Assembly: GCA_965207165.1 (NCBI GenBank)
Contig: OZ242265.1
Location: 1,364,001-1,428,000, forward strand
Length of the DNA stretch: 64,000 bases
Reading direction: 5' to 3'
Source: JAAXHV01 sp965207165
GTDB lineage: Bacteria; Pseudomonadota; Gammaproteobacteria; Eutrophobiales; Eutrophobiaceae
The notes under the pieces were generated by a model. That model saw only the letters and a program-made list of their open reading frames with translations, was not told where the DNA came from and did no database searches. Shown piece after piece: positions 42,899-51,281 of the stretch (the first letter of the stretch is position 1; each line of letters begins with the position of its first letter). The position numbers were made by a program, and so were the translations under genes.

Positions 42899-43366
42899 CT
42901 AATTGATGTTCTTGTTGTCTTCCTCGGTCTTCGTGTCCTTGCTGTATCCGCTGTCCTGCCGGTTCAGGTTCACTGCGTGTTTCTGGCGGTAAATATCGTA
43001 CACTTTTTCCGCCGTCAGGCCTGAGCATATCATTGCGGAAACCAGGAAATGCAATATGTCGATTAATTCGACCCGGATATTCTGGATATCGATCTCATCC
43101 TTGCTCCACCATTTCCACAACAACTCCTCATCAAGTTCCGTTATCTCCTCGCGCATTGCCCTTGAGTAGTTTGACAACCAGGTATTCGGCAAGTCATTCA
43201 CCTTGAGTGCGCCGCTGTTGACATCTGCGTAAATGGTTTCCATGGTCAGGGAATTTCCCGAGATATCCTTGAGGTTATTCTTTTTGAAAACGTAATCGTT
43301 CAGTTCCGTCTGCATCCTGAAGATGCGTGTCAGCATGTCGTGCTCTGCCGGGTTTTCGTTAACCAT
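42899..43366 (-). CDS. Dimeric dUTPase (dUTPase_2 family)
   Basis: A 155-residue all-alpha nucleotide pyrophosphatase of the dimeric dUTPase/MazG-like superfamily, which splits dUTP into dUMP and PPi. Metal-binding acidic residues are in REEITELDEELLWKWW (an ExxE motif) and in VELIDILHFLVSAMIC (ExxxD). The C-terminal KHAVNLNRQDSGYS is the typical uridine-binding tail of these enzymes. They are commoner in Campylobacter, trypanosomes and phages than in gammaproteobacteria, where the trimeric Dut dominates. Downstream of the stop is the seven-base tandem repeat. Confidence 0.85.
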   Translation of the reverse strand: MVNENPAEHDMLTRIFRMQTELNDYVFKKNNLKDISGNSLTMETIYADVNSGALKVNDLPNTWLSNYSRAMREEITELDEELLWKWWSKDEIDIQNIRVELIDILHFLVSAMICSGLTAEKVYDIYRQKHAVNLNRQDSGYSKDTKTEEDNKNIN

Positions 43367-43590
43367 GGTATATGTCCCGATAAATCAGTGGTAAATTACT
43401 GGAATTGTGCGCGATTAGGCCAATCAAACAAAATGATTTGATTATTATGCAATCTTCGTACACACTATACACTTAGTTTGCATATTTTCTCTGGTCATCA
43501 GTAATTCCGGTTGGTATTTCCTGCATTACCTTTAGAATTTGCAACACATTACGATGTTAGGGATTATTTAATTTATTTTAGAGGTGATAT

Positions 43591-43794
43591 ATGGCAAATG
43601 GTACTGTTAAATGGTTTAACGAAACCAAGGGGTACGGATTTATTACTCCTGATGATGGAAGCGCTGATGTCTTCGTACATTTCTCCGCAATTCAGGCTGA
43701 TGGATTCAGAACCTTGAGCGAAGGCCAGACAGTTTCGTTTGAGAAACAGGCGAGTGATAAAGGCGATCAGGCCGTTAACGTTCAGTTAACCTGA
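43591..43794 (+). CDS. Cold-shock protein (CspA family)
   Basis: A 67-residue single-domain nucleic-acid chaperone. It opens with MANGTVKWFNETKGYGFITP, in which GYGFI is the RNP1 core. VFVHFSAIQ is the RNP2 motif. A strong ribosome site (AGAGGTGAT) precedes the ATG. The 224-base leader region after the dUTPase gene is AT-rich and may form the long cold-responsive 5' UTR typical of csp genes. A two-hairpin terminator follows. Confidence 0.95.
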   Translation: MANGTVKWFNETKGYGFITPDDGSADVFVHFSAIQADGFRTLSEGQTVSFEKQASDKGDQAVNVQLT

Positions 43795-43842
43795 CGCCTG
43801 TTCTCAGGCGCCCCCGTTTGCAGCGGGGAAAATAACTTTTCT
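43795..43842 (+). terminator. Tandem hairpins after the cold-shock gene
   Basis: CGCCTG-TTCT-CAGGCG (43795-43810) is directly followed by CCCCG-tttgcag-CGGGG (43812-43828) and AAAATAACTTTT. The first stem begins immediately after the stop codon. Confidence 0.7.
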
Positions 43843-43874
43843 CCACAATCCGGGTCTCCGGAGAGGACATTGTC

Positions 43875-44141
43875 TTGAAAAGAATGTTTGTTGGAAGTCT
43901 GCCGCAGGACACGAATGAAGCTGCCCTCACCGAACTCTTCTCGGAATTTGGGAGAGTCAGGGGCATTCAGCTTGCAACCGATGTTTTTTCCGGCAAGTGC
44001 AAGGGATTCGGCTTCGTCGACATGGAAGGGCACGAGGCCAGGGCGGCGATTGAAGGATTGAACGGCAAGCTCTACCAGGGCAACTACCTGCGCGTCAACT
44101 TCCAGGAACCCAGGGGAAAGAGAGGAAAAAAGCGCCGCTGA
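43875..44141 (+). CDS. RRM-domain RNA-binding protein
   Basis: An 88-residue single RNA recognition motif protein. RNP2 is MFVGSLPQ and RNP1 is CKGFGFVDM, both complete. The C-terminus is a short basic tail (PRGKRGKKRR). The TTG at 43875 is chosen as start because GAGAGG lies eight bases upstream. The ATG at 43884 would be sixteen bases from it. Bacterial single-RRM proteins are often cold-induced, and the position directly behind a cold-shock gene agrees with that. Confidence 0.88.
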   Translation: MKRMFVGSLPQDTNEAALTELFSEFGRVRGIQLATDVFSGKCKGFGFVDMEGHEARAAIEGLNGKLYQGNYLRVNFQEPRGKRGKKRR

Positions 44142-44144
44142 TTT

Positions 44145-44831
44145 ATGCGGTCGGTCGCTCCCGCTGTTGCGGACATGGAAATTGAACTGATCAGTTTTGA
44201 CCTGTGCCCGTACGTACAACGCTCGGTCATAACCCTGCTGGAAAAGGAAATTCCGTTCAAACGGACAAATATCGACCTTGCGAACAAACCTGAGTGGTTT
44301 TTAGACATATCGCCCCTTGGGAAGGTGCCCGTCCTGAGAATTAACGGCAACATCCTGTTTGAATCGGCCGTCATCAACGAATACCTGGATGAAATCACGC
44401 CCCCGTCGATGCATCCGCAAGACCCGTTGCAGAAAGCGGTGAACCGGGCCTGGATTGAATACGGCTCGGAATTATCCAACCTGTCTTTCAGGATGCTGAT
44501 TACGGATGACGAAAACGTCGTGGAGCAATCCGTGCAGGGACTGAGGGATAAATTCGAGTTTCTGGAAAAGAACCTGGCGGCCGAACCATTTTTCAACGGT
44601 GCGGCTTTCTCGCTGATCGACGCGGCCTATGCGCCGGTCTTCATCCGCATGGAATACCTGCTGAAACAGGCGGTTGATAACCTGGTTCCGCCGGGTTGCA
44701 AGCGGGTGCTGGCCTGGAGTGACGCAATCCTGTCACGGCCTTCGGTGCAGGGCAGCATTATCGACCGGTTCACGGAACTTGCCACGGCAAGATTCAAGAA
44801 ACGCGGCGGCATCCTGCTGCAGAACCTGTGA
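44145..44831 (+). CDS. Glutathione S-transferase-like protein (SspA-related)
   Basis: A 228-residue protein with a thioredoxin-fold N-terminal domain and an all-helical C-terminal domain. DLCPYVQRSVITLLEKEIPF and GKVPVLRINGNILFESAVIN are GST signatures. The cysteine-proline pair resembles omega-class or SspA-like proteins. The role may be glutathione transfer or RNA polymerase binding as for SspA. The frame starts three bases after the RRM gene. An internal Met at residue 11 (44175) would give the more usual N-terminus MEIELISFD. Confidence 0.8.
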   Translation: MRSVAPAVADMEIELISFDLCPYVQRSVITLLEKEIPFKRTNIDLANKPEWFLDISPLGKVPVLRINGNILFESAVINEYLDEITPPSMHPQDPLQKAVNRAWIEYGSELSNLSFRMLITDDENVVEQSVQGLRDKFEFLEKNLAAEPFFNGAAFSLIDAAYAPVFIRMEYLLKQAVDNLVPPGCKRVLAWSDAILSRPSVQGSIIDRFTELATARFKKRGGILLQNL

Positions 44832-44841
44832 TAGGTAATTT

Positions 44842-44861
44842 ATCCGCAGATTACGCAGCTG
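44842..44861. repeat. atccgcagat-type repeat at the cfa 3' end
   Basis: ATCCGCAGATTACGCAGCTG. The cfa-like gene on the minus strand uses a stop codon inside this element, so its last two or three codons are repeat-derived. Confidence 0.6.
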
Positions 44862-46077
44862 TCTTTTGCAACACCAGGCGGTAGCACTGCAGGCGGTTAC
44901 GCAGGAAGCAGTTGGCCGCTCCCCACAAGTACAACCGGAAGCGCCGGTAATCTGCCCCACCGAATTGCTCTATGATGAAATCCCGGTTGGCATCGAAACG
45001 TTTAGCCCAGTGGACAAACGTCAGGTAATAGCTGTGCCGGTCATCCCATACTCCCTTCAGCTCAAATGGCATCGATGCAAGCGATTTAAGGAAATCGTGC
45101 AGTACGAAGAAGGAATGGTTGCCCGGGTATATGTGCTGCGTAGTAAAAGATGACATCTTGTATTTCCGGGGGATGGCGCTCGCATCGAGAAAAACGTGAC
45201 CGCCCGGTTTGAGCAACCGGTCGAAGCACTTCAGAACCTCGTCATAGTTCGGCAGGTGCTCCATGACGCCCAGTATGGCAATGGCATCGAACTGCTTTTG
45301 GGGTTTGTACTCCAGTACATCCGTCAAGCTGGTAGTGATCGGCAGGTCCTTTTCGGTGGTCAACTGCTGCATGAACCTGAGCGACTGCCTGGCGATGGTA
45401 AGACCGGTTACCTTGATACCTTTGCGCGCCGCGTGCTCCGCGAACGAACCCCAGCCTACGCCGACATCCAGCACCTCGTCGCCGGGCTTCATCTTGCAGC
45501 GTTCCAGGATAAAGTCCATTTTCCGGCGTATCGCAACCGAGAGGGGTTCGTCATCCGACTCGAAAATACCCTGGGTGTAACAGCGGAATTCCTCGTCAAG
45601 AAACGAAAGGTAAAATGAATGGTCGCGCTCGTAATGGCGGCTGATGGCGGACTTGTTGACCCTGACCTGCCCCAGCAGCACGGGAGCGATGAAGCGCCAT
45701 AGCCACCTGAACAGGTGCCGGTCCTGCACTTTGTCGCGCAAATCGAACATTTCAATGATATCGCCCTCGACCTCGTACCAGCCGTCAATATAGGCATTGG
45801 CGATTACTCCTTCATCAAAAGACGCAATGGCCCGCAGACCTCTGGGGTGGGTCATACGTAGTTTGAAACCCGGGGAACCGGTACCAATCCGGTGTTCACT
45901 CCCGTCCTGAAGGATCACGTCAAAACTGACCGTGCCCCCCCGGAAACCCCTGGAGATAATCTCCAGCAAACGGGCTTCATTACGTTGCAACGGCATTATT
46001 TCATTCCGTGCTTCCATCTGCACAGTTTCCATAATTTCTTGTGGCCTGTCGGCACGATCATCTAGAATAGACGCCAT
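44851..46077 (-). CDS. cfa: Cyclopropane-fatty-acyl-phospholipid synthase family methyltransferase
   Basis: A 408-residue SAM-dependent methyltransferase of the Cfa family, which adds a methylene group to double bonds of membrane phospholipids. An N-terminal lipid-binding domain (residues about 25-130) precedes the SAM motif LDVGVGWGSFAEHAARKGIK near residue 200, followed by VTGLTIARQSLRFM and IAILGVMEHLPNYDEV. The family call is firm; substrate could vary (mycolic-type or tuberculostearic-like products in other lineages). The stop codon lies within a dispersed repeat. Confidence 0.87.
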   Translation of the reverse strand: MASILDDRADRPQEIMETVQMEARNEIMPLQRNEARLLEIISRGFRGGTVSFDVILQDGSEHRIGTGSPGFKLRMTHPRGLRAIASFDEGVIANAYIDGWYEVEGDIIEMFDLRDKVQDRHLFRWLWRFIAPVLLGQVRVNKSAISRHYERDHSFYLSFLDEEFRCYTQGIFESDDEPLSVAIRRKMDFILERCKMKPGDEVLDVGVGWGSFAEHAARKGIKVTGLTIARQSLRFMQQLTTEKDLPITTSLTDVLEYKPQKQFDAIAILGVMEHLPNYDEVLKCFDRLLKPGGHVFLDASAIPRKYKMSSFTTQHIYPGNHSFFVLHDFLKSLASMPFELKGVWDDRHSYYLTFVHWAKRFDANRDFIIEQFGGADYRRFRLYLWGAANCFLRNRLQCYRLVLQKTAA

Positions 46078-46172
46078 AGTTCATCACACCTCTGTTGCTC
46101 TGTAGTAAATTAGCACTTATTCGGTAAACGCGCAAAGTAATCTAAAACGGGATTATTAATTATCTTATTGCC

Positions 46173-46883
46173 ATGATCAACCAGCAGGAAAACATCAACC
46201 AGGACGAGGTTGACAAGTTCAACCGACTGGCCAATGACTGGTGGGACAGCAACGGTCCGCTCAGGACCTTGCACGATATTAACCCGGCCAGGCTGAACTA
46301 CATCACCGGCAAAGTGGCGCTCGAGGGCAGGCGCGTACTTGACGTCGGCTGCGGAGGCGGTGTTCTGACCGAGGCCCTGGCCCGCGGGGGCGCACGGGTT
46401 CAGGGTCTGGACGCCAGCGATGACGTGGTCCGGGTCGCCAGGGAGCATGCACGGGAAAACAGCCTGGAAATAGACTATGTCGCCGGGAAACTTGAAGATT
46501 TCGCCTCAGAAAACCCGGACTGTTTTGACGTGCTCACCTGCATGGAACTGCTCGAACACGTACCGGACCCCGGAGCATTGCTGCAAACCTGCGCCCGGTT
46601 GTTGAGACCCGGGGGCGATTTAATCCTGTCCACAATCAACCGCAACATCAAGTCCTATCTCAGCACCATTATCGGCGCTGAAAGGGTGTTCGGCCTGCTG
46701 CCCGAAGGAACCCATGATTACGGCGCCTTCATCCGTCCCTCAGAACTGGACCGCTGGCTGCGTACGGCGCACTTCAACGTTATGGATATCAGGGGAATGC
46801 TGTACCTCCCGGGCCTCAGGTATTGCGCCCTGACCAACGATCCCGGTGTAAATTACCTGGTCCATGCGCTCCTCGACTCCTAA
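46173..46883 (+). CDS. ubiG: Ubiquinone biosynthesis O-methyltransferase
   Basis: A 236-residue SAM methyltransferase for both O-methylation steps of ubiquinone synthesis. EVDKFNRLANDWWDSNGPLR at the N-terminus and VLDVGCGGGVLTEALARGGA near residue 55 are diagnostic. RPGGDLILSTINRNIKSYL is also typical. It is followed after 29 bases by gph, a frequent gammaproteobacterial pairing. Confidence 0.96.
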   Translation: MINQQENINQDEVDKFNRLANDWWDSNGPLRTLHDINPARLNYITGKVALEGRRVLDVGCGGGVLTEALARGGARVQGLDASDDVVRVAREHARENSLEIDYVAGKLEDFASENPDCFDVLTCMELLEHVPDPGALLQTCARLLRPGGDLILSTINRNIKSYLSTIIGAERVFGLLPEGTHDYGAFIRPSELDRWLRTAHFNVMDIRGMLYLPGLRYCALTNDPGVNYLVHALLDS

Positions 46884-46912
46884 TCCTTACAGCCTGAACA
46901 AGTGAAACCTCA

Positions 46913-47599
46913 ATGACAACTGCTCAACCTGACAACGGCATCAGTTGTGTGCTGTTTGACCTGGACGGCACCCTTGTCGATACCGCCCCCGACATGGCCA
47001 ATGCACTGAACCGGACCCTGGTCAACCACGGCAGGCAGCCGCTGGCGTTCGAGACAATCCGCCCCAGCGTTTCCCTGGGTGGCGTTGCGCTGGTGAAACT
47101 GGCGTTCGAACTGGATGAAGCCGATCCGGAACTGGACCGGTTGCGCAAAGAATTCCTGGCAATTTACCGGGACAACCTGTCCCGCGAGAGTTGCCTTTTC
47201 CCGGGGATGGAACTGGTGCTGGCCGGGCTGGAAGAGATCAGTGCTTCCTGGGGTATCGTTACCAATAAACCCGCCTGGCTGACCAATCCGCTCATGCAGG
47301 ACCTGCAACTGGATGCGCGTACCGGTTGCATCGTCTCCGGGGACACCCTGGAACAGCGCAAACCGCATCCCGCACCCTTGCTCCATGCCTGCGAACTGCT
47401 GCAGTGTAACCCTGGAGAAACCGTGTACGTGGGAGACGCCCGGCGCGACATCGAGGCAGGCGCCAGCGCCGGGATGACAACCCTGGTTGCCGCCTACGGA
47501 TACATCGACAAGGCAGAGAACCCGGACGACTGGGGGGCCGACGGACTGGTAGACAGCCCGGAAGAAATCCTGGCATGGGTTTGGGTTAACGGTACATGA
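46913..47599 (+). CDS. gph: Phosphoglycolate phosphatase (HAD superfamily)
   Basis: A 228-residue HAD phosphatase. The nucleophile motif is LFDLDGTLVDTAPDMANALN near residue 12, motif II/III includes GIVTNKPAWLT and KPHPAPLLHA, and the acidic motif IV is VYVGDARRDIEAGASAGM. Gph removes phosphate from 2-phosphoglycolate formed in DNA repair. It overlaps the next gene by four bases (ATGA). Confidence 0.93.
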   Translation: MTTAQPDNGISCVLFDLDGTLVDTAPDMANALNRTLVNHGRQPLAFETIRPSVSLGGVALVKLAFELDEADPELDRLRKEFLAIYRDNLSRESCLFPGMELVLAGLEEISASWGIVTNKPAWLTNPLMQDLQLDARTGCIVSGDTLEQRKPHPAPLLHACELLQCNPGETVYVGDARRDIEAGASAGMTTLVAAYGYIDKAENPDDWGADGLVDSPEEILAWVWVNGT

Positions 47600-48423
47600 C
47601 ACCGGAAGAATATTGCCGCAATAAGGCCGCCCCCGCCGGTTCCAACCTGTATTACTCCACCCTGTACCATGATCCGCAAGTCAGGCGGAAACTGCATGCC
47701 CTGTTTGCGTTTTACCATGAACTCAGAGAGGTCCTGTGCGAGTCATCGGATCCCGGTGCGGCAAGGGTTACGCTGTACTGGTGGTTTGAGGAGATCGGCA
47801 GGCTGTTTTCCGGCGAGGCAAGACACCCCATCACCCGGGAACTGTCGCAACTCGACAGCGCAAACTATCTTTCCCAACCGGAACTGATGGGCTGTGTTGC
47901 GGCAATGGCGCAATTTCTCGATACACCGGAGACCGGCGCCTACCGCGACTGGCTGGAACGGCACAGCGCCGCATCCGGAACCATCTGGAAGGCGGCGGGA
48001 CAGGCCTGCGCTTGCACGGACCCCGGCAAACTGGCCGTACTGGCGCACGCCGGTTGCTGCTACGGCGCGTTTGAGTTGCTGCACCACCTCCGGCACTTCG
48101 CCAGGCTCGGCCTTAACATACTTCCTTCAGAACTGTTGACCGGCCACAATCTCTTTCTCGAAACAGTCATCCAGCCTGATTACGGGGAAGCAGCGAAGAG
48201 GTTTTTCGCCGACCTTTTTGAACGGCTTCACAACGACATGGAAAACTGTCTTGCCGGATTGCAGGGTGAAGACGCTGGTAACCTGCTGTTCTCCCGGGTG
48301 ATGCTGAAAATACAGCTCGCCCTGTGCCGGGAATACCAATCCGATCCCGGGCAAATCACGGACTCCCGCATTTCCCTGACCCCGATCAGGAAGCTCTGGA
48401 TCGCCTGGCGGACGGCCCGCTAG
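47596..48423 (+). CDS. Squalene/phytoene synthase-fold protein, NDUFAF6-like
   Basis: A 275-residue all-alpha protein of the squalene/phytoene synthase superfamily. The first substrate motif, normally DxxxD, reads FYHELREVLCESSDP, and no second DxxED motif is seen. AARVTLYWWFEEIGRLFSGE and ARHPITREL match the NDUFAF6-like branch, whose human member assists complex I assembly. It is therefore unlikely to be a prenyl synthase. It is translationally coupled to gph. The C-terminal TPIRKLWIAWRTAR is typical of this branch. Confidence 0.75.
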   Translation: MTPEEYCRNKAAPAGSNLYYSTLYHDPQVRRKLHALFAFYHELREVLCESSDPGAARVTLYWWFEEIGRLFSGEARHPITRELSQLDSANYLSQPELMGCVAAMAQFLDTPETGAYRDWLERHSAASGTIWKAAGQACACTDPGKLAVLAHAGCCYGAFELLHHLRHFARLGLNILPSELLTGHNLFLETVIQPDYGEAAKRFFADLFERLHNDMENCLAGLQGEDAGNLLFSRVMLKIQLALCREYQSDPGQITDSRISLTPIRKLWIAWRTAR

Positions 48424-48490
48424 CCCGTCGTTTTGGCGAAAGCCGGAACCCGGTAGATACCTGCCCGTGCAGGAAGGAGAAGGAATCCAG

Positions 48491-48991
48491 TTACCAGTTA
48501 TCGGTAAGCATCAACAAACCCGGGATCCAGCCGGTAAGGATTCCGGTGCCAATGGTTGCATAGGGCAGCAGCTTGCCCAGGTTTTTACCCGGTACCCAGG
48601 ACAGGTAAAACATGTACCACAACCCGCCCCAGATCAACCACATCGCACCCAGACGATAATCATCACCCTGGTAGCTGAGTACGGCATAATGGATAGTCGT
48701 CAGCGCAACAAAGAAGCAGTACCACCCCACGCCACGCATATCGAGATCAAACCAGAGACTCACGGCTATATAGAGGTAGGTGAAAGCGAACAACAGTATC
48801 GCAACCACTCCATGAAAGTCCTGGGCAGTTTCAGCACGGACCAGACTCAAAAGGGCCGCGAACAGGAACAGGGAGCCCACCATGAGATTGAACACTGCCA
48901 TTGAGCGGTCATCGATGCGCTTGAGCCCGCCCATACCGTTGATTAAAAGTACCGCCCCGACAAAAGTCAGCGTAAATCCAAGCATCCCCAT
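48491..48991 (-). CDS. AmiS/UreI family channel or transporter
   Basis: A 166-residue membrane protein with six predicted helices. It matches the AmiS/UreI family, which forms proton-gated urea or amide channels, in the N-terminal LTFVGAVLLINGMGGLKRID, in LFAFTYLYIAVSLWFDLDMR near residue 90, and in the C-terminal ILTGWIPGLLM. Family members usually sit beside urease or amidase genes. None is present here, so the permeant is unknown. It stands alone, convergent with the NDUFAF6-like gene. Confidence 0.85.
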   Translation of the reverse strand: MGMLGFTLTFVGAVLLINGMGGLKRIDDRSMAVFNLMVGSLFLFAALLSLVRAETAQDFHGVVAILLFAFTYLYIAVSLWFDLDMRGVGWYCFFVALTTIHYAVLSYQGDDYRLGAMWLIWGGLWYMFYLSWVPGKNLGKLLPYATIGTGILTGWIPGLLMLTDNW

Positions 48992-49084
48992 CGTATTTGA
49001 CCTCCAATTGTTATCTTCTCCCGGGATTCTACATCATGAAATGCGAACGATTGATTCTATATTCTTCTTTGACTCCAGCCCGGT

Positions 49085-49507
49085 TTAATGAGGCCAGCGC
49101 AGCCTGACCCGCAACCGTCTCAGGGTCTGCCTGTCCAGGTTGTCATGGGTCAGCACGCAGTAACGGGTCCTGCCGGACGGTTCCCTGAAGCACAGGGCTA
49201 CGATTTTCGGGTGAACCAGCGCGCCGGGCAGCAATCTCAGGTCCACGGCTTCATGGTTGCCAAGCAACAACTGCCACCGGTCGTGTCTATCCAGCCTGAA
49301 GCAGGCGCCGTCCGTAAACAGGAACCGCTTCAGGTAGAAACCGTAATTTGTCAGGACAGCGGCCGCGATAAGCACCGTTGCAGCGGCGGGAATGTCGGAC
49401 AGAAACAGGCAGAAAATCGCCCCGGCATGCACCAGGGCATTGAATATGCCGATTCGCTTCGAGGGCCGGTAGTGGATGAAGATCGGCAGTTCCAGCGGAG
49501 CTTCCAT
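49085..49507 (-). CDS. ygfX: YgfX/CptA family membrane protein
   Basis: A 140-residue protein with two closely spaced membrane helices (about residues 18-60, FNALVHAGAIFCLFLS and the segment after it) and a C-terminal soluble part ending LRRLRVRLRWPH. This layout matches YgfX (CptA), which in E. coli is encoded with SdhE (YgfY). Here SdhE lies 4.8 kb away in the sdh operon. The start at 49507 gives the usual family length; a longer frame from 49591 would add 28 residues without family support. A toxin role has been claimed for the family but remains debated. Confidence 0.7.
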   Translation of the reverse strand: MEAPLELPIFIHYRPSKRIGIFNALVHAGAIFCLFLSDIPAAATVLIAAAVLTNYGFYLKRFLFTDGACFRLDRHDRWQLLLGNHEAVDLRLLPGALVHPKIVALCFREPSGRTRYCVLTHDNLDRQTLRRLRVRLRWPH

Positions 49508-49644
49508 TCTGTCGTAGTTCACAGTCCTTTCACTTGCATTCCATTTTGATCGTTTACATACTGTAGCTGATCCCACCCTGAAAACAAGCATCAGTGTGGA
49601 ACTTTCAAACCATCAGGACACTGAAGATTTCGTTAAACCGGTCA

Positions 49645-49806
49645 ATGGCAAAAAAAGAAACCGCCAAACAGCAAATCCGGCCCAGACGGGAACGGCCCGC
49701 TGAAAACAGCAAACAGAAAGAAACCGGTGAACTCGGCGGGCCCAAGGGACCTGAGCCCACCCGTTACGGCGACTGGGAAAGAAAAGGCCGTTGTGTCGAT
49801 TTTTGA
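49645..49806 (+). CDS. DUF1674 / SDHAF4-family succinate dehydrogenase assembly factor
   Basis: A 53-residue protein ending GGPKGPEPTRYGDWERKGRC followed by VDF. That C-terminal signature defines DUF1674, homologous to mitochondrial SDHAF4 (Sdh8), which binds flavinylated SdhA and shields it before it joins the iron-sulfur subunit. The start at 49645 (MAKKETAK) is chosen because the 17 codons upstream look unrelated, though no strong ribosome site is visible. The protein is encoded 1.1 kb before sdhC, which supports the role. The following endonuclease-like gene starts inside its 3' end. Confidence 0.82.
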   Translation: MAKKETAKQQIRPRRERPAENSKQKETGELGGPKGPEPTRYGDWERKGRCVDF

Positions 49807-50788
49807 GGTCTGTCCGGCGAGGATAATCAGCGCACTATGGCTGACACTGGCAGCGTTCTCCGGTATCGCCGCCGACCGGAACCTTACCCTGGTTGCCTGG
49901 AATATCGAACACCTCGCTGCTGATGACGGCGAAGGCTGCAGGCCGCGGGACTCTGCCGACTATACAGCCATCAGAACATACCTGGACAAAGCAGGGGCAG
50001 ACGTGATCGCATTCCAGGAAGTGGAAAACCTGCGCGCCGCGAGCAGGATATTCCCTGCTTCAGAGTATGTCGTTCATGTTTCGGAACGTCCTGCGCGGCA
50101 ATTCCCCGAATGTTACGATATTTCCAATCCCAGGCTGATGCAGCGTACCGGCATTGCCGTGCGCAAGGATATCAGCGCCCGGCTGGGGTTGCGTGCGGTA
50201 CGACAAGCGGACGTCAGTGAGTTGCAGGGCGGGCACGATGCCGGCCGCTGGGGCGTCCACCTCACCCTGGAGCATGCCGTCGCGGACAGGGCGGGTTCAA
50301 TCCCCCCGCACCCTCCCCTGCACCTGCTGTCCCTGCACCTGAAATCCAGGTGCACGTACCAGGCGCTGACAGGCATGAAAACCAGGCCGGACTGCGCCAT
50401 CCTCCACGGGCAGGTAACTGCGCTGTCCGGCTGGATCAACTCCCGTAACCTTTTGAAGCAGGATTTCATCATTGCCGGTGACTTCAACCGGCAGCTTGAC
50501 CAGTTGAGCGACGAGGTATGGTTGCGACTGGAAGCAGGCGGCATGTCGGGAACTCATACCGACCTGGAAAAAGTGCTGCACGGCATGGCGCACCCACAGC
50601 CCTACAACCCGAAATTTCCCTACGCCATCGACCACATCATTTACAACCAGGCCCTGGATGCCCTGGTTGTAGAGGAAAAAACGTATTTTGATACCGGGGC
50701 GGAGAAATACTCGGATCACCTGCCCCTTTTTGCCACGTTCGACCTGTCCGGCCACGGCGAAGCCTGTCCCTGCGAAAGCAGGGAGTAG
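49793..50788 (+). CDS. Endonuclease/exonuclease/phosphatase family protein, secreted
   Basis: A 331-residue EEP-fold hydrolase. The GTG at 49793 gives a signal peptide (IISALWLTLAAFSGIAADRN) and has AAAAGG upstream. Catalytic motifs are LVAWNIEHLA, IAFQEVENL, IAGDFNRQLD and YSDHLPLF, all complete, so a metal-dependent phosphodiesterase or nuclease is expected outside the cytoplasm. The last residues (HGEACPCESRE) come from a 25-base inverted repeat. It lies between two succinate dehydrogenase genes without an obvious functional link. Confidence 0.85.
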   Translation: MSIFEVCPARIISALWLTLAAFSGIAADRNLTLVAWNIEHLAADDGEGCRPRDSADYTAIRTYLDKAGADVIAFQEVENLRAASRIFPASEYVVHVSERPARQFPECYDISNPRLMQRTGIAVRKDISARLGLRAVRQADVSELQGGHDAGRWGVHLTLEHAVADRAGSIPPHPPLHLLSLHLKSRCTYQALTGMKTRPDCAILHGQVTALSGWINSRNLLKQDFIIAGDFNRQLDQLSDEVWLRLEAGGMSGTHTDLEKVLHGMAHPQPYNPKFPYAIDHIIYNQALDALVVEEKTYFDTGAEKYSDHLPLFATFDLSGHGEACPCESRE

Positions 50789-50846
50789 GCAGCCCCCGTC
50801 CCCCGCTCCCGCAGGGGCAGGTCCCTGCTTGCGCAGGGACAGGCTT
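50760..50846. repeat. 25-bp inverted repeat upstream of sdhC
   Basis: 50760-50784 (AAGCCTGTCCCTGCGAAAGC...) and 50822-50846 are reverse complements with one mismatch. The loop holds further GC-rich palindromic pieces. The left arm encodes the C-terminus of the preceding hydrolase. It can form a long hairpin 55 bases before the sdhC start. Confidence 0.8.
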
Positions 50847-50900
50847 GTGCGGGAATGGTATGGTTTCGGTATAATACGCTCTTTTTCGAACGGGAATCGA

Positions 50901-51281
50901 ATGACAAACTCGCATACGCCGCTGGCGCCATTCATGCAGTACAGGCCGCAGCTGACCTCGGTGCTTTCCATCATGCATCGCATTACCGGTGTCATTCTGA
51001 GCGTCGGTGCGATCCTGTTAAGCTGCTGGCTGGTGTCAATCGCAGCGGGTGAGGAGACCTACGCCCTGGTCAGCCGGCACTTTTCTGCCTGGTACGGACA
51101 GGCCTTTATTACCGGGTTCGTATTCACGCTTTATTTCCATCTCTGCAACGGTGTGCGCCACCTGTTGTGGGATTTGGGAGTCGGACTGGAGATCTCGACG
51201 ACATACCGCAGCGGTTACGCGGTGGTGCTTGCCGCGATCTTGCTCACGGTCATTACCGTCTGTGCAGGGGACATGGCGTGA
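50901..51281 (+). CDS. sdhC: Succinate dehydrogenase cytochrome b556 subunit
   Basis: A 126-residue membrane anchor with three helices. LSIMHRITGVILSVGAIL near residue 25 and YFHLCNGVRHLLWDLG near residue 80 carry the quinone-site and heme b residues. The ATG at 50901 gives the family N-terminus (LAPFMQYRPQLTSVLSIMHR). The stop overlaps the GTG start of sdhD. It is the first structural gene of the sdhCDAB operon. Confidence 0.94.
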   Translation: MTNSHTPLAPFMQYRPQLTSVLSIMHRITGVILSVGAILLSCWLVSIAAGEETYALVSRHFSAWYGQAFITGFVFTLYFHLCNGVRHLLWDLGVGLEISTTYRSGYAVVLAAILLTVITVCAGDMA

